From assembly GCF_000419765.1 (NCBI RefSeq), contig NZ_ATTQ01000013.1, positions 86,504 through 150,503 of the forward strand: 64,000 nt of DNA, given 5' to 3'. The DNA comes from Rhizobium mongolense USDA 1844 (lineage in GTDB: Bacteria; Pseudomonadota; Alphaproteobacteria; Rhizobiales; Rhizobiaceae). Under the pieces are notes generated by a model, which was not told the DNA's origin, did no database searches, and saw nothing but the letters and a program-made list of their open reading frames with translations. Positions 16,891 to 25,836 of the stretch are shown piece after piece; position 1 is the stretch's first letter; each line of letters starts with the position of its first letter. A program made the translations under genes and the position numbers.

Positions 16891-17277
16891 TTGGAAAACC
16901 TGCGCCGCACGGTGGCGATCGTTGAGAACGATGCAAGCATGCGAAGGAGCGTCCTGCGGCTACTGAATGCCCACGGATTTCTGGTGGAGGAGTATACGTC
17001 GGCGGAATCGTTTCTCGGTCGCGATGTAGGAAGCCATGCGGAATGCCTTGTTCTGGATATCGATCTGGGCGGCATGTCCGGGATCGAGCTACAAAGCCGA
17101 CTGAAGGAGTCTGGCGCCAGCCTTCCGGTGATCTTCATCACGGCTCTCGAAGACGACGCCCTGAAAGCGCAGGCGACACGAGCAGGTTGCGTCGCCTATC
17201 TGCGGAAGCCGTTTCCGGCCGCCTTGCTAATCGACGCCATCAACAGGGTGTTCAAGTCACAAGGTTCATCGGCATGA
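16891..17277 (+). CDS. Stand-alone receiver-domain protein
   Basis: A 128-residue CheY-like protein without an output domain. It has the acidic pair in IVENDASMRRS, the phospho-acceptor in LVLDIDLGGMSG, the T in FITALEDD and the Lys in LRKPFPA. The start codon is TTG behind GAGAGG. It lies 102 bases after the FixJ-type regulator. It may act as a phosphate sink or a second output of the same kinase; this is inference from its position. Confidence 0.8.
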   Translation: MENLRRTVAIVENDASMRRSVLRLLNAHGFLVEEYTSAESFLGRDVGSHAECLVLDIDLGGMSGIELQSRLKESGASLPVIFITALEDDALKAQATRAGCVAYLRKPFPAALLIDAINRVFKSQGSSA

Positions 17278-17356
17278 CAGCGGAAGGCGTCGCTTCCGGA
17301 AGCGGAAATTATTACCGCTCGAAGCACTTGATCCTGCAGGAGGACAAGCCAGCCGC

Positions 17357-17404
17357 TTAGTGGAAATTTCCCGCTTTCACCTTCAGGGTATCAATGTGTA
17401 GATC
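17357..17404 (-). pseudogene. Last codons of an error-prone DNA polymerase (dnaE2) gene
   Basis: The minus strand encodes DLHIDTLKVKAGNFH and a stop. This is nearly identical to the end of the larger dnaE2 remnant at 34294 (DLHIDTLKVKARNFH). Bases up to about 17425 still resemble the preceding codons but contain a stop. Only the 3' tip of the gene remains. Confidence 0.55.
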
Positions 17405-17720
17405 CCGAATTTATCCTGAGCCCGAGACTATGCCGAGGCAGCTCCCTAAAGCCCGCGACTTCCGACAGATCCAGATTATAAGCTCGGCATATTTCCCGCT
17501 GCGCGCACGGCAGGGATGCGGAGAAAGCGGACTCCGCTTACCACATGATCGAGGACCGACCAGACAATCCTTCTGCGGATCTGAGGAGGCGAGCTGACAG
17601 GGCATGCCGAACGGATGGAACGCCCCTTTGCCAATTGGAACGACGGCACCGAAGGCGAAAAGCGCTCCGAAATACAGCCCTTAAAGCCGTAGCGCCGCGG
17701 CCTGCTCGGTTGGCTGTTCG

Positions 17721-17909
17721 GACGATGACGAGGCGCTGTTGCCAAGGCAAGCCATACGACCGCTCCAGCGCGACCGCGATCTTCGTGGCTTCGTGCAGGT
17801 CCGATCCCCCTCCGACAGATGCGCCATCGTCCCAGCGTCCGAGAAGAAGTTGCTCGGCCGCCATGCCCGACATCGTCATCGTGATGATGTCGAGGTAATG
17901 CTCTCTCGT
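17721..17909 (-). pseudogene. Fragment of an FtsH-type (M41) protease
   Basis: The minus strand encodes REHYLDIITMTMSGMAAEQL, then a G-x-GGGSDLHEATKIAVALERSYGL-like segment. In the M41 peptidase of FtsH-like AAA proteases the region after the zinc site reads LAGRAAEE...GGAxxDLxxATxxA. Neither the HExxH zinc site nor the AAA module is present, and the frame continues into unrelated residues. It is a relic. Confidence 0.5.
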
Positions 17910-17943
17910 GCGGCGCGCCCACACAAGGGGGCCGGTCCTGGAT

Positions 17944-17962
17944 GTATGTTACAGTAACACAC
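17944..17962. promoter_or_regulatory. 19-base palindrome, likely operator
   Basis: GTATGTTACAGTAACACAC has 9-base arms around a central A with 8 of 9 pairs. The same element, with a different mismatch, occurs at 26206-26224. It is 79 bases before the glucosidase start, a suitable place for an operator. The form suggests a dimeric TetR-like regulator; none is encoded in the window. Confidence 0.5.
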
Positions 17963-18040
17963 TTACCGTAGTTGGCCGGGGGGCGCACACTGCAGGCGAG
18001 CGCATGCGGGATCCCTCCCTCTTCGTTCGGAGAGCGCACA

Positions 18041-20776
18041 ATGAATGCCGAAACCCAACGCCTCAAGGAGGCGCGAGAGGGGAAAGCCGAGTGGAAGAAA
18101 TGGGGCCCCTATCTGTCCGAGCGGCAGTGGGGTACCGTTCGCGAGGACTACAGCAAGGACGGCGGCGCATGGGACTACTTCACCCATGACCAGACACGGT
18201 CGCGCGCCTATCGCTGGGGCGAGGACGGTCTGGCGGGCATCAGCGACGAGAAGCAGCGGCTCTGTTTCGCGCTGGCTCTGTGGAACGGCCGCGACCCGAT
18301 CCTGAAGGAGCGCCTGTTCGGCCTCACGAACAGCGAAGGCAATCACGGCGAGGACGTTAAGGAGTACTACTTCTACCTGGATTCGACACCGACTCACTCG
18401 TACATGAAGTATCTCTACAAGTATCCTCAAGCCGCCTTCCCCTACGACGACCTAGTGAAGACAAACAGCCGGCGCGGAAAAGACGACCTCGAATACGAAC
18501 TGATCGACACCGGCGTATTCGACGATGATCGCTACTTCGATGTCTTCGTCGAATATGCCAAGGCGGCGCCCGACGATGTTCTCGTCGAGATCACGGTGGC
18601 CAATCGCGGCCCGCAAGCGGCCACGCTGCACGTGCTGCCGACATTGTGGTTCAGGAACAGATGGTCATGGGGTGAAGAACGCCAGAGGCCGATCCTGGAA
18701 CGTGTAAAGGGCGACGATGCTCTCAGCGTGATTGCAGCCAAGGCGCCTCCTGGAAATGCTGAAGCGGTTGAATCCGGGCGGCCGGCAGCGGTTACAACAC
18801 GATATCTCTACTGCGACGGGTCGCCAGCGCTTTTGTTCACGGAGAACGAGACGAACAACGAACGTCTGTTCGGGATTCCGAGCGCCAGTCCGTTTGTCAA
18901 GGACGGGATCGACAGCTTTGTCGTGCACGGCAGCATCGACTCGGTGAACCCGAAGCAGATAGGAACCAAGGCCGCGGCGCATTACGCTGTCACCGTGGAC
19001 GCCGCGCAGTCGCAGACGCTGCGGCTCCGGTTGTGCGACGTGCAGCCGCCTGCGAAGTCGAAGGATGCTCGAAGAATGTTCGGCCGTTCGTTCGACGACG
19101 TTATGCAGGCTCGCCGTCAGGAAGCCGACGCGTTCTATGCTTCCATCACGCCGACCTCGATGACCGCCGACGCCGCCAATGTCATGCGCCAGGCTCTGGC
19201 GGGCATGATGTGGGGCAAGCAGTTCTATCTCTATGACGTGAAACGATGGCTGGAGGAACATGGCACGGATCCGTTCGACCCGAGGCGCCGGATCGCACAG
19301 CGCAACGTCGGCTGGCATCACATGTACAATGCAGACATCATCTCCATGCCGGACAAGTGGGAGTATCCTTGGTACGCGGCCTGGGATCTGGCATTCCAGG
19401 TGATCGCGCTGACGATGGTCGATCCCGACTTTGGCAAGGATCAGATCGATCTGATGCTGCGCGAAGCCTACATGCATCCGAACGGACAGATTCCCGCATA
19501 CGAATGGAACTTTGGCGACGTCAACCCGCCGGTCCACGCATGGGCGACCATCTTCACCTACCGTCTGGAGCAGGCAAGGTCAGGCAAAGGCGACGTCGCC
19601 TGGCTTCAGAGGTCCTTTCAGAAACTGCTTTTGAACTTCACCTGGTGGGTCAACCGCAAAGACCGATCCGGCAAGAATGTTTTCGAAGGCGGCTTCCTAG
19701 GGCTGGACAACATCGGGGTGTTCGACCGCAGCGCGCCGCTGCCAACCGGGGGCTACCTGGAGCAGGCAGACGGCACCGCATGGATGGCGCTCTACTGCCA
19801 GAACATGATGGAGATCGCGACCGAACTAGCTCTCAAAGGCGCCGGCGGCGAGGAGATGGTACTCAAATTCACGCAGCATTTCCTATGGATAGCGTCGGCG
19901 ATGATCCACGCAGGCGACGAGGTCGGAATGTGGGACGAGGAGGACGGGTTCTTCTACGACGTCCTGCGCCTGCCGGATGGGCAGGCGCAGCGTCTCAAGG
20001 TCCGCTCGATGGTCGGCTTGCTTCCGCTCTGCGCCGCCACAGTTTTCGAGGGCGATCTCTATCGGAGGTATCCCGAGATCACCAAGCAGATCAGGCATTT
20101 CTTCGATGTGCGCCCGGAATTGATCGCCTTCATCCATGACCCGCGCAAGCCGGGCCACGCCGATCGCCGGCTCGCCTCGATACTGGACGGGAACAAGCTT
20201 CGTCGTGTGCTGTCGACAATGCTCGACGAGAACGAATTCCTCAGTTCCTACGGCATCAGGGCACTGTCGCGCTACCATGCGGAACACCCCTACGTCTTCC
20301 AGGTCGGCGATCAGCAGCACCGCGTAGCCTATCTCCCGGCGGAATCCGACAGTGGCATGTTTGGCGGAAACTCAAATTGGCGCGGCCCGATATGGATGCC
20401 GATGAACGGTCTGATCATCCGGGCGCTGCTGCAATACCACAGCTACTATGGCAACCATTTCACCGTTGAATGTCCCACGGGCTCTGGCCGTCACATGAAC
20501 CTCTATCAGGTCGCCGAGGAACTCACCCAGCGCTTATCGGCCATCTTCCTGCGGGGGTCGGACGGGACAAGGCCTGTGTTCGGCGGAGCTGCAAAGTTCC
20601 AGGAGGATCCTTACTGGCGCGACTGTCTGCAGTTCTACGAATACTTCCACGGCGACAACGGCGCCGGCCTTGGCGCAAACCACCAGACGGGCTGGACCGG
20701 GTTCATCGCTCGGGCGATGCATCTGTTCGCCTCGGATTCGGCCGAGGAGTGGCTTGAGCGGGCCAAAAGCTCTTAG
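18041..20776 (+). CDS. MGH1-like / GH63-type glucosidase
   Basis: A 911-residue protein, cytoplasmic by lack of a signal peptide. The first 100 residues contain RQWGTVREDYSKDGGAWDYF and RWGEDGLAGISD, typical of bacterial proteins annotated as MGH1-like glucosidases. The (alpha/alpha)6 barrel follows with YPWYAAWDLAFQ, IPAYEWNFGDVNPPVHAWA, FLGLDNIGVFDRS and NSNWRGPIWMPMNGL; the Asp/Glu residues in AWDLAF and in the W-x-G-P-I-W region are the probable catalytic surroundings. Such enzymes are thought to trim glucosyl residues from oligosaccharides such as glucosylglycerate. The ATG at 18041 has GGAGAG upstream. An SDR gene follows in the same direction 71 bases on. Confidence 0.82.
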   Translation: MNAETQRLKEAREGKAEWKKWGPYLSERQWGTVREDYSKDGGAWDYFTHDQTRSRAYRWGEDGLAGISDEKQRLCFALALWNGRDPILKERLFGLTNSEGNHGEDVKEYYFYLDSTPTHSYMKYLYKYPQAAFPYDDLVKTNSRRGKDDLEYELIDTGVFDDDRYFDVFVEYAKAAPDDVLVEITVANRGPQAATLHVLPTLWFRNRWSWGEERQRPILERVKGDDALSVIAAKAPPGNAEAVESGRPAAVTTRYLYCDGSPALLFTENETNNERLFGIPSASPFVKDGIDSFVVHGSIDSVNPKQIGTKAAAHYAVTVDAAQSQTLRLRLCDVQPPAKSKDARRMFGRSFDDVMQARRQEADAFYASITPTSMTADAANVMRQALAGMMWGKQFYLYDVKRWLEEHGTDPFDPRRRIAQRNVGWHHMYNADIISMPDKWEYPWYAAWDLAFQVIALTMVDPDFGKDQIDLMLREAYMHPNGQIPAYEWNFGDVNPPVHAWATIFTYRLEQARSGKGDVAWLQRSFQKLLLNFTWWVNRKDRSGKNVFEGGFLGLDNIGVFDRSAPLPTGGYLEQADGTAWMALYCQNMMEIATELALKGAGGEEMVLKFTQHFLWIASAMIHAGDEVGMWDEEDGFFYDVLRLPDGQAQRLKVRSMVGLLPLCAATVFEGDLYRRYPEITKQIRHFFDVRPELIAFIHDPRKPGHADRRLASILDGNKLRRVLSTMLDENEFLSSYGIRALSRYHAEHPYVFQVGDQQHRVAYLPAESDSGMFGGNSNWRGPIWMPMNGLIIRALLQYHSYYGNHFTVECPTGSGRHMNLYQVAEELTQRLSAIFLRGSDGTRPVFGGAAKFQEDPYWRDCLQFYEYFHGDNGAGLGANHQTGWTGFIARAMHLFASDSAEEWLERAKSS

Positions 20777-20847
20777 CCGCAGATGCTCGTGGCGCCGATC
20801 GAATTCACGCCGGACGGCTCGGCTCCGGCAAACGAGGAGCGGTCATC

Positions 20848-21707
20848 ATGGAAAGTTACTACGAGAACCGGCAGTTGCCTCGACCCGTGATTCCAACACT
20901 GCCACCGGTCCATCTGTTGAAGGGGCAGACTGCCCTCGTCACCGGTGCTAATTCCGGGATCGGTCGTGGTATCGCCCTCGCCCTCGGCAAGGCCGGAGCG
21001 AACGTGGTCGTAAACTACGTCACGGCACCAGAGGACGCCGCGCGGGTCGTGGACGAGATCCAACAGGGTGGCGTACGCGCACTTGCGGTCGCGACCGACG
21101 TCTCCAATGAGACGCAGGTCGAGGCGATGTTCGCGACCGCCGTCAAGGAATTCGGCACGGTCGACGTGTTCGTCAACAACGCCGGACTTCAGCGAGACGC
21201 CCCCTTTCACGAAATGACGAGCGCCCAGTGGGACACCGTCATGAACGTCAACCTCAAGGGAGCGTTTCTATGTTCGCGCGCGGCCGTCCGGGAGTTTCTC
21301 CGACGGGGCGTACGTCCTGACGTTTCGGTTGCGGCTGGCAAGATTATCTTCATCAGCTCGGTCCATGAAGTCATCCCCTGGGCCGGGCACGTGAACTATG
21401 CGGCGTCCAAGGGCGGACTGATGCTTCTTATGAAAAGTGTTGCGCAGGAAGTCGCCGAAAAGCGCATCCGGGTGAACAGCATTGCCCCAGGTGCCATTCG
21501 CACGCCGATCAATACCAGCGCGTGGGAAACGTCGGAAGCCTACGCCGAACTGATGAAGCTCATTCCATACAAGCGCATTGGCGAAGCGGAGGAAATCGCC
21601 GAACGGCGGTGTGGCTCGCGTCGGACTTCACCGACTACATCGTCGGATCGACGATCTATGTCGACGGCGGAATGACGCTCTATCCCGGTTTCGAAACCGG
21701 GGGCTAG
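20848..21707 (+). pseudogene. Short-chain dehydrogenase (glucose 1-dehydrogenase-like) with a C-terminal frameshift
   Basis: The N-terminal NAD(P) loop is TGANSGIGRG, NNAG is present, and the catalytic residues are the Ser in IFISSVHE and Y-x-x-x-K in NYAASKGG. At about 21606 the sequence GCCGAACGGCGG would read GCCGAAGCGGCGG with one more G. Without it the frame runs into 25 unrelated residues and stops at 21675; the true ending (AVWLASDFTDYIVGSTIYVD, then GGMTLYPGF) continues in another frame to 21707. The lost part forms the dimer interface and coenzyme lid, so activity is doubtful unless this is a sequencing error. Confidence 0.8.
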
Positions 21708-21762
21708 CACTGCTAATTGTGAGTGGTTCCGCTTTGTAATCGTCTGCCGAGGGTATGTAACG

Positions 21763-22209
21763 ATGTTGGTGCAAATTTTCATGGCGACTGTCCTGCTGCT
21801 CGCCACGATCCTCATTCACGGCGCAGCGGTGATGATTCTCTTTCGTATGGGACGAAACGTAATCGCCCATATGCACAGATCCCGGGCATACGCCCGCTTG
21901 GGCATCAGTTGCTTTTTTGTCGTCGGCTTCGTACTGGCCCATGTGATCGAGATCATGCTGTGGGCGACGGCGTACCGTTTCGCAGGTGAATTGCAGAGTT
22001 TTGAAGAGGCCACCTATTTCTCGGCGATTACTTACGCGACGATCGGTTATGGCGATATCACCTTGTCCAGGGAATGGCGTCTTGCCAGCGCCATCGAGGG
22101 TGTGAACGGGATTTTGCTGTTCGGATGGACGACGGCCTTTCTATTCAAAGTCTCAGAATTGTTGTGGTTCTCCAAGAGCGCTCAACATCCCGATCTTCAT
22201 CAAGGGTGA
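21763..22209 (+). CDS. Potassium channel protein (ion-channel domain)
   Basis: A 148-residue membrane protein with two N-terminal helices (FMATVLLLATILIHGAAVMI, LGISCFFVVGFVLAHVIEIM), a pore loop with the selectivity filter TIGYGD, and a last helix (GVNGILLFGWTTAFLF). This is the minimal layout of a two-pore-helix K+ channel; four copies would form a pore. No RCK/TrkA-N regulatory domain is attached. The next gene starts 5 bases after its stop, so both are expected to be co-transcribed. Confidence 0.85.
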   Translation: MLVQIFMATVLLLATILIHGAAVMILFRMGRNVIAHMHRSRAYARLGISCFFVVGFVLAHVIEIMLWATAYRFAGELQSFEEATYFSAITYATIGYGDITLSREWRLASAIEGVNGILLFGWTTAFLFKVSELLWFSKSAQHPDLHQG

Positions 22210-22214
22210 AGCCC

Positions 22215-23300
22215 ATGCAGCAAATGCCCAGTGATTACGATCAGCGTCGGTACATCATCGAGACAGCTCTGGCGTTGCTGCTCGTGTCAGTCCTGGTAAC
22301 CGCGACATTCTGGGTGCTGCTGCCTTTTGTCGGCGTTCTCACCTATGCGGTAATTCTTGCTACAGCCACGGCGGGGCTTTTCGACTGGTTAGTGGAGCGG
22401 TTGAACGGAAGGCGACGCCTCGCTGCGGTGATCTTCGGCACAGTCGTCGCGACCATCACCGTCGTCCCTTTGGTCTATCTCTGGTCGACCGTCGCCGATC
22501 ATCTGACTGTCGCCGAAGCGTGGCTGAACGCCGCCAGCAGCCACGGAATCCCTAACCTGCCCGGATGGATCGCGGGCTTCCCGGTGCTCGGAAAGAAAGT
22601 AGCGACAGTATGGCAGGAGCTGCAGCGAGATGGTCTGGTGCTGCTGGAACGCTATCAACCCCAGCTCGCTTCCGCAGGAAAGTGGCTCCTGAATTTGGGC
22701 GCGGGTCTTGTCGTCGCTATCCTGGAGATTTTCATCGGTGTCATAGTGGCCGCCACGATACATGCCTCGCGCGCCCAGTTGCTGCGATACGTTTCCGCCA
22801 TCATCGAACGCATCGTGGGCCCGAAGAGTAACGAACTGCTCGGTGCGGCCGGGAAGGCGATAAGGGGCGTTGCAATCGGTGTGATTGGAACGGCTCTGAT
22901 CGAGGGAGTGCTTGCATGGATCGCCTTCGCAGTCGCTGGGGTTCCGGCTGCGATCGGTTTGGCCGCCGCGACATTCTTTTTGGCCATTATTCAATTGGGA
23001 CCGCTTCCGGTTTGGCTTCCGGTGGCGATCTGGCTGGGTTCGGAAGGCGAGACGGGCTGGGCGATCTTCACGGCCGCCTGGGGTGTGATTGTGCTCATGG
23101 GAGCAGACAACATCCTAAAGCCCATGCTGATCGCACGGAGCGGCCAGCTGCCGCTGCTTGTGCTGTTCATCGGCGTGATCGGCGGATTGGCGGCCTGGGG
23201 TTTCACAGGCATGTTTATCGGCGCAACGACGCTCGCCATCCTTTGGACCGTGCTGCAGGCTTGGCTAGGCACGCGTGAAGATGGGATTGCAGACGCGTGA
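22215..23300 (+). CDS. AI-2E family transporter
   Basis: A 361-residue polytopic membrane protein. It shows the family pattern: paired N-terminal helices (ALALLLVSVLVTATFWVLLP, VGVLTYAVILATATAGLFDW), a central soluble stretch (residues 95-140), then helices with IIQLGPLPVWLPVAIWL and the C-terminal signature DNILKPMLIARSGQLPLLVL, GFTGMFIGATTLAI. Members export signals or ions; the substrate here is unknown. The ATG at 22215 is 5 bases after the channel gene stop, which suggests a shared role in ion or osmotic balance. Confidence 0.88.
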   Translation: MQQMPSDYDQRRYIIETALALLLVSVLVTATFWVLLPFVGVLTYAVILATATAGLFDWLVERLNGRRRLAAVIFGTVVATITVVPLVYLWSTVADHLTVAEAWLNAASSHGIPNLPGWIAGFPVLGKKVATVWQELQRDGLVLLERYQPQLASAGKWLLNLGAGLVVAILEIFIGVIVAATIHASRAQLLRYVSAIIERIVGPKSNELLGAAGKAIRGVAIGVIGTALIEGVLAWIAFAVAGVPAAIGLAAATFFLAIIQLGPLPVWLPVAIWLGSEGETGWAIFTAAWGVIVLMGADNILKPMLIARSGQLPLLVLFIGVIGGLAAWGFTGMFIGATTLAILWTVLQAWLGTREDGIADA

Positions 23301-23341
23301 ATCTATCTTCCAACGCTTGCTTGCCGAAACGCAACCCAGCG

Positions 23342-23629
23342 TCAGGGCTGCAAATCGTAACACTGCGCCCTGCGGCTGCCGGTCTGGCAGGTCGGCGAGA
23401 AATGGAGCCGATAATGCCCCTGCCTCATGCACTCGGCGAACGCTTTCGGATCCGGCGGATCCTTCCAAAGGTGCGTGAGCTCGCAGTGCTTGCGGACGTC
23501 GACGAAGTTCTCGGTTCTCTCGACGGCGCCTACTGAAGCTGCCGAAGAGATTGCGGCCACGAATATCGCGCAGCTCACGGCCGCCGATTTCGTCAAGATG
23601 AAAGTACTCCTGGGCGACGCCCGCGTCAT
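23342..23629 (-). CDS. Small secreted cysteine-containing protein
   Basis: A 95-residue product with an N-terminal export signal (SAAVSCAIFVAAISSAASVG) and a mature part with four cysteines (RKHCEL, FAECMR, SPTCQT, AQCYDL), likely two disulfides in the periplasm. Its ATG overlaps the stop of the DUF2955 gene as ATGA, so it is translationally coupled as the last gene of the efflux operon. I do not recognise the family. Confidence 0.6.
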   Translation of the reverse strand: MTRASPRSTFILTKSAAVSCAIFVAAISSAASVGAVERTENFVDVRKHCELTHLWKDPPDPKAFAECMRQGHYRLHFSPTCQTGSRRAQCYDLQP

Positions 23630-24654
23630 GCCGGAATCCCCTTCGAGTTGCTGGTGCGCGGCCAAAGGATCGCGGCGAACAGCAGGGCGTAGATCAAGGC
23701 CGCGCCGACATAGACGATTCGGGTGGCGAAGGATTCTGCGGAGCTCCCCGGAAGGGGCGAAACCCCCAGACCGAAGAGGATCAGGAAGGTCGTCAAAGCG
23801 CCTGCGAATACCGCGGCGTCCTTCGACCGTCCAGCAGCGCGTCCTCCCAGCAAAAGGGCGACGATGAGAACGATAAGAAAGATCGAAAGCAGGCTTGGCC
23901 GCAACGTCAGCGCCGCGTAGGCGACTGATGCGAGGACTCCCCCGAAGAGATTGACGAGCACGAGTCCGACCGCCGCCCGGCTGCTTCCCGCGACGTCGAG
24001 CTGCCCGAGCAGGGACGCCACCGTTATGGGAATGACTGCCGCGGCGGTCAGGTTGTCGCTCGTCAGGCAGATTACGACGGAGGTCAGAAGTATCCCCGTA
24101 TTCGCCAGCGCCCGACGCAGGGCTGGTGGCCGTTCACCGGACGAGACGGCCTCGAGATTCTGCCCGGCGGGTTCAGGGAAGATCGCATATGCCAGCCACA
24201 TCAGGATCGTTCCTGACAGCACCCCTGTGACCAGGATGGACAGGATGGAATTGGCGAGGTCCTTGTTAAGGATGCCAAGCAGGGGGACGATGATCGCAAC
24301 GACGAGCACGAGAAAGACGGCCTGGCCCCCCTTCCCCGCCGACTGCGCGACGAAGCAGGCAAAATAGGTCAGCCCCAGCAGGAGAAGGAAAGGCGCAGGC
24401 CGGTCGCCGAATAGGTTGGTGAGAGCCATCATTGCGATCCCGGCAATGAGGATCACCATCGCTGCGCCGACCGTTTTTCCAAACGGCATCGGTCGCGAAC
24501 TGCCGAGCAGGAATTGTGCTGCAAAGAGCGGACCGAGGAACGGCACGATAGCCCCCGCATACACTGCGAACGTGAAGCCGATCGAGACCGCGAACGCGAC
24601 GCGCAGGCCCTTGCGTTTCTGCTCCTCGACCGCGATAGTCCGGTCAGTTGACAT
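23626..24654 (-). CDS. DUF2955 membrane protein, partner of the HlyD-type pump
   Basis: A 342-residue protein that is nearly all membrane helices, in two similar halves (FAVSIGFTFAVYAGAIVPFL; LLTSVVICLTSDNLTAAAVI). DUF2955 proteins resemble the FUSC/AaeB type of aromatic-acid and drug exporters and are found beside HlyD-family periplasmic adaptors, as here. The gene overlaps the HlyD gene by 11 bases and the following small gene by 4, so translation is coupled. The substrate is unknown. Confidence 0.8.
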   Translation of the reverse strand: MSTDRTIAVEEQKRKGLRVAFAVSIGFTFAVYAGAIVPFLGPLFAAQFLLGSSRPMPFGKTVGAAMVILIAGIAMMALTNLFGDRPAPFLLLLGLTYFACFVAQSAGKGGQAVFLVLVVAIIVPLLGILNKDLANSILSILVTGVLSGTILMWLAYAIFPEPAGQNLEAVSSGERPPALRRALANTGILLTSVVICLTSDNLTAAAVIPITVASLLGQLDVAGSSRAAVGLVLVNLFGGVLASVAYAALTLRPSLLSIFLIVLIVALLLGGRAAGRSKDAAVFAGALTTFLILFGLGVSPLPGSSAESFATRIVYVGAALIYALLFAAILWPRTSNSKGIPA

Positions 24655-25759
24655 AGGTCAGAACCGACATGATGCGTATCCAGAGCGAACCCCAGGCGTT
24701 CGTCACAGGGTTATCGCCCGTGTAGATGACGACCGTCGCCTGCGAGCCGTAGCGAACTCCGCCCTTGGGCCGCTCCTCCTCGTTCATGATGAGCCGCACT
24801 GGAAACCGCTGCGCCTCCTGCACCCAACCGCTGTCGTTTCTGATCGTCGGCAGCCCGGTGTTCGGATCTGTGCCGCCCTCCGAGACGCCGAAACCAACGC
24901 TCTCGACTTTCGCTGGAAACACACGACCGGGAAGGGCGTCGAAGAGGACATCCGCTCGGTTGCCCACGGCGACCTTCTCAAGGCTGTTTTCCTTGAACGC
25001 GGCGGCAATCCAGATTGTGCCGGCATCGATGAAGGTCATGGCGGGCTGTGCAGCCGACACGACCTTGCCGGTAGAGAGTTGGAGGTTGGTCACGACCCCG
25101 GCCGAAGGTGCTCGAACAGTGGTCCGCACCAGATCGAGCCGAGCCTTTTCGAGCGCAGCCAGAGCTGCCCGGAGCTGCGGATTGTCATTTCCGCTGGGAC
25201 CGAGCTGCTCCTTTGCCTTGGCCAGCTCGGCCTCAGCACCGGAGACCGCCGCCTCTGCCTGACCGAAAGCCGATTTGGCTGCATCGGCCCGTGCCTTGGA
25301 GTATACGCCCTGCTGTTGCAGCTCTGCGGCGCGCGCAGATTGTACGCGAAGATTGTCCCGATCCACCTGGGCCGTCACGAGTTTCGCCTGCGCCGCATCG
25401 ACTGCAGCGGTTGAAGCGCCCATCGATTGGCCGACGCTTGCAAGGCTCGCCTCGGCCTCACTGACCGCGAGTTCGAAGCGCTCCGGATCGATGCGGAAAA
25501 GGACCTGGTCGGCGTCGACCCGCGAATTGTCGATGACGTTGACCTCGATGACCCGGCCGGTCACCTCAGGCGCGATGCCGACGACATAGGCTTGAACCTG
25601 AGCTTGCGAGGTCGACGGCGTCCGCCGCTCCATGAAGATGGAGAGGACGAACAGGACCAGCGCCAGGAGGACGACGACGAGCGCGATCCTGCGCAATGGG
25701 TTCCGGGGCGCTGGAGAACTCGCAGGCTCGTGTAAGGTCTCGGACAACACGGTATTCAT
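24644..25759 (-). CDS. HlyD-family periplasmic adaptor (EmrA-like)
   Basis: A 371-residue membrane-fusion protein. After an N-terminal helix (IALVVVLLALVLFVLSIFME) comes the first lipoyl half (VVGIAPEVTGRVIEVNVIDN), a coiled-coil hairpin rich in Ala/Glu/Gln (about residues 100-200), the second lipoyl half (VRAPSAGVVTNLQLSTGKVV) and a beta-barrel domain. It would link the DUF2955 pump to an outer membrane channel. I use the ATG at 25759; the frame is open further, but the extension is not conserved in type. Confidence 0.88.
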   Translation of the reverse strand: MNTVLSETLHEPASSPAPRNPLRRIALVVVLLALVLFVLSIFMERRTPSTSQAQVQAYVVGIAPEVTGRVIEVNVIDNSRVDADQVLFRIDPERFELAVSEAEASLASVGQSMGASTAAVDAAQAKLVTAQVDRDNLRVQSARAAELQQQGVYSKARADAAKSAFGQAEAAVSGAEAELAKAKEQLGPSGNDNPQLRAALAALEKARLDLVRTTVRAPSAGVVTNLQLSTGKVVSAAQPAMTFIDAGTIWIAAAFKENSLEKVAVGNRADVLFDALPGRVFPAKVESVGFGVSEGGTDPNTGLPTIRNDSGWVQEAQRFPVRLIMNEEERPKGGVRYGSQATVVIYTGDNPVTNAWGSLWIRIMSVLTYVN

Positions 25760-25836
25760 CCTTCGAATGCGAGAGTTGTATGGGGTATCTGTCTTGGTCT
25801 GCAACGATGTCGGCGGTCTCGGGCTCGTCGCCCTGT

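Larger units (their letters stand above)
17405..18040. other. Gap before the glucosidase gene: one protease relic and one palindrome
   Basis: Apart from the FtsH-type fragment at 17721-17909 and the palindrome at 17944-17962, I recognise no gene. All open frames here are short and lack ribosome sites. Confidence 0.5.

Noticed and set aside
17270..17320. Hairpin GGAAG/CTTCC after the lone receiver gene as a terminator
   Set aside because: The stem is short and there is no T-run.
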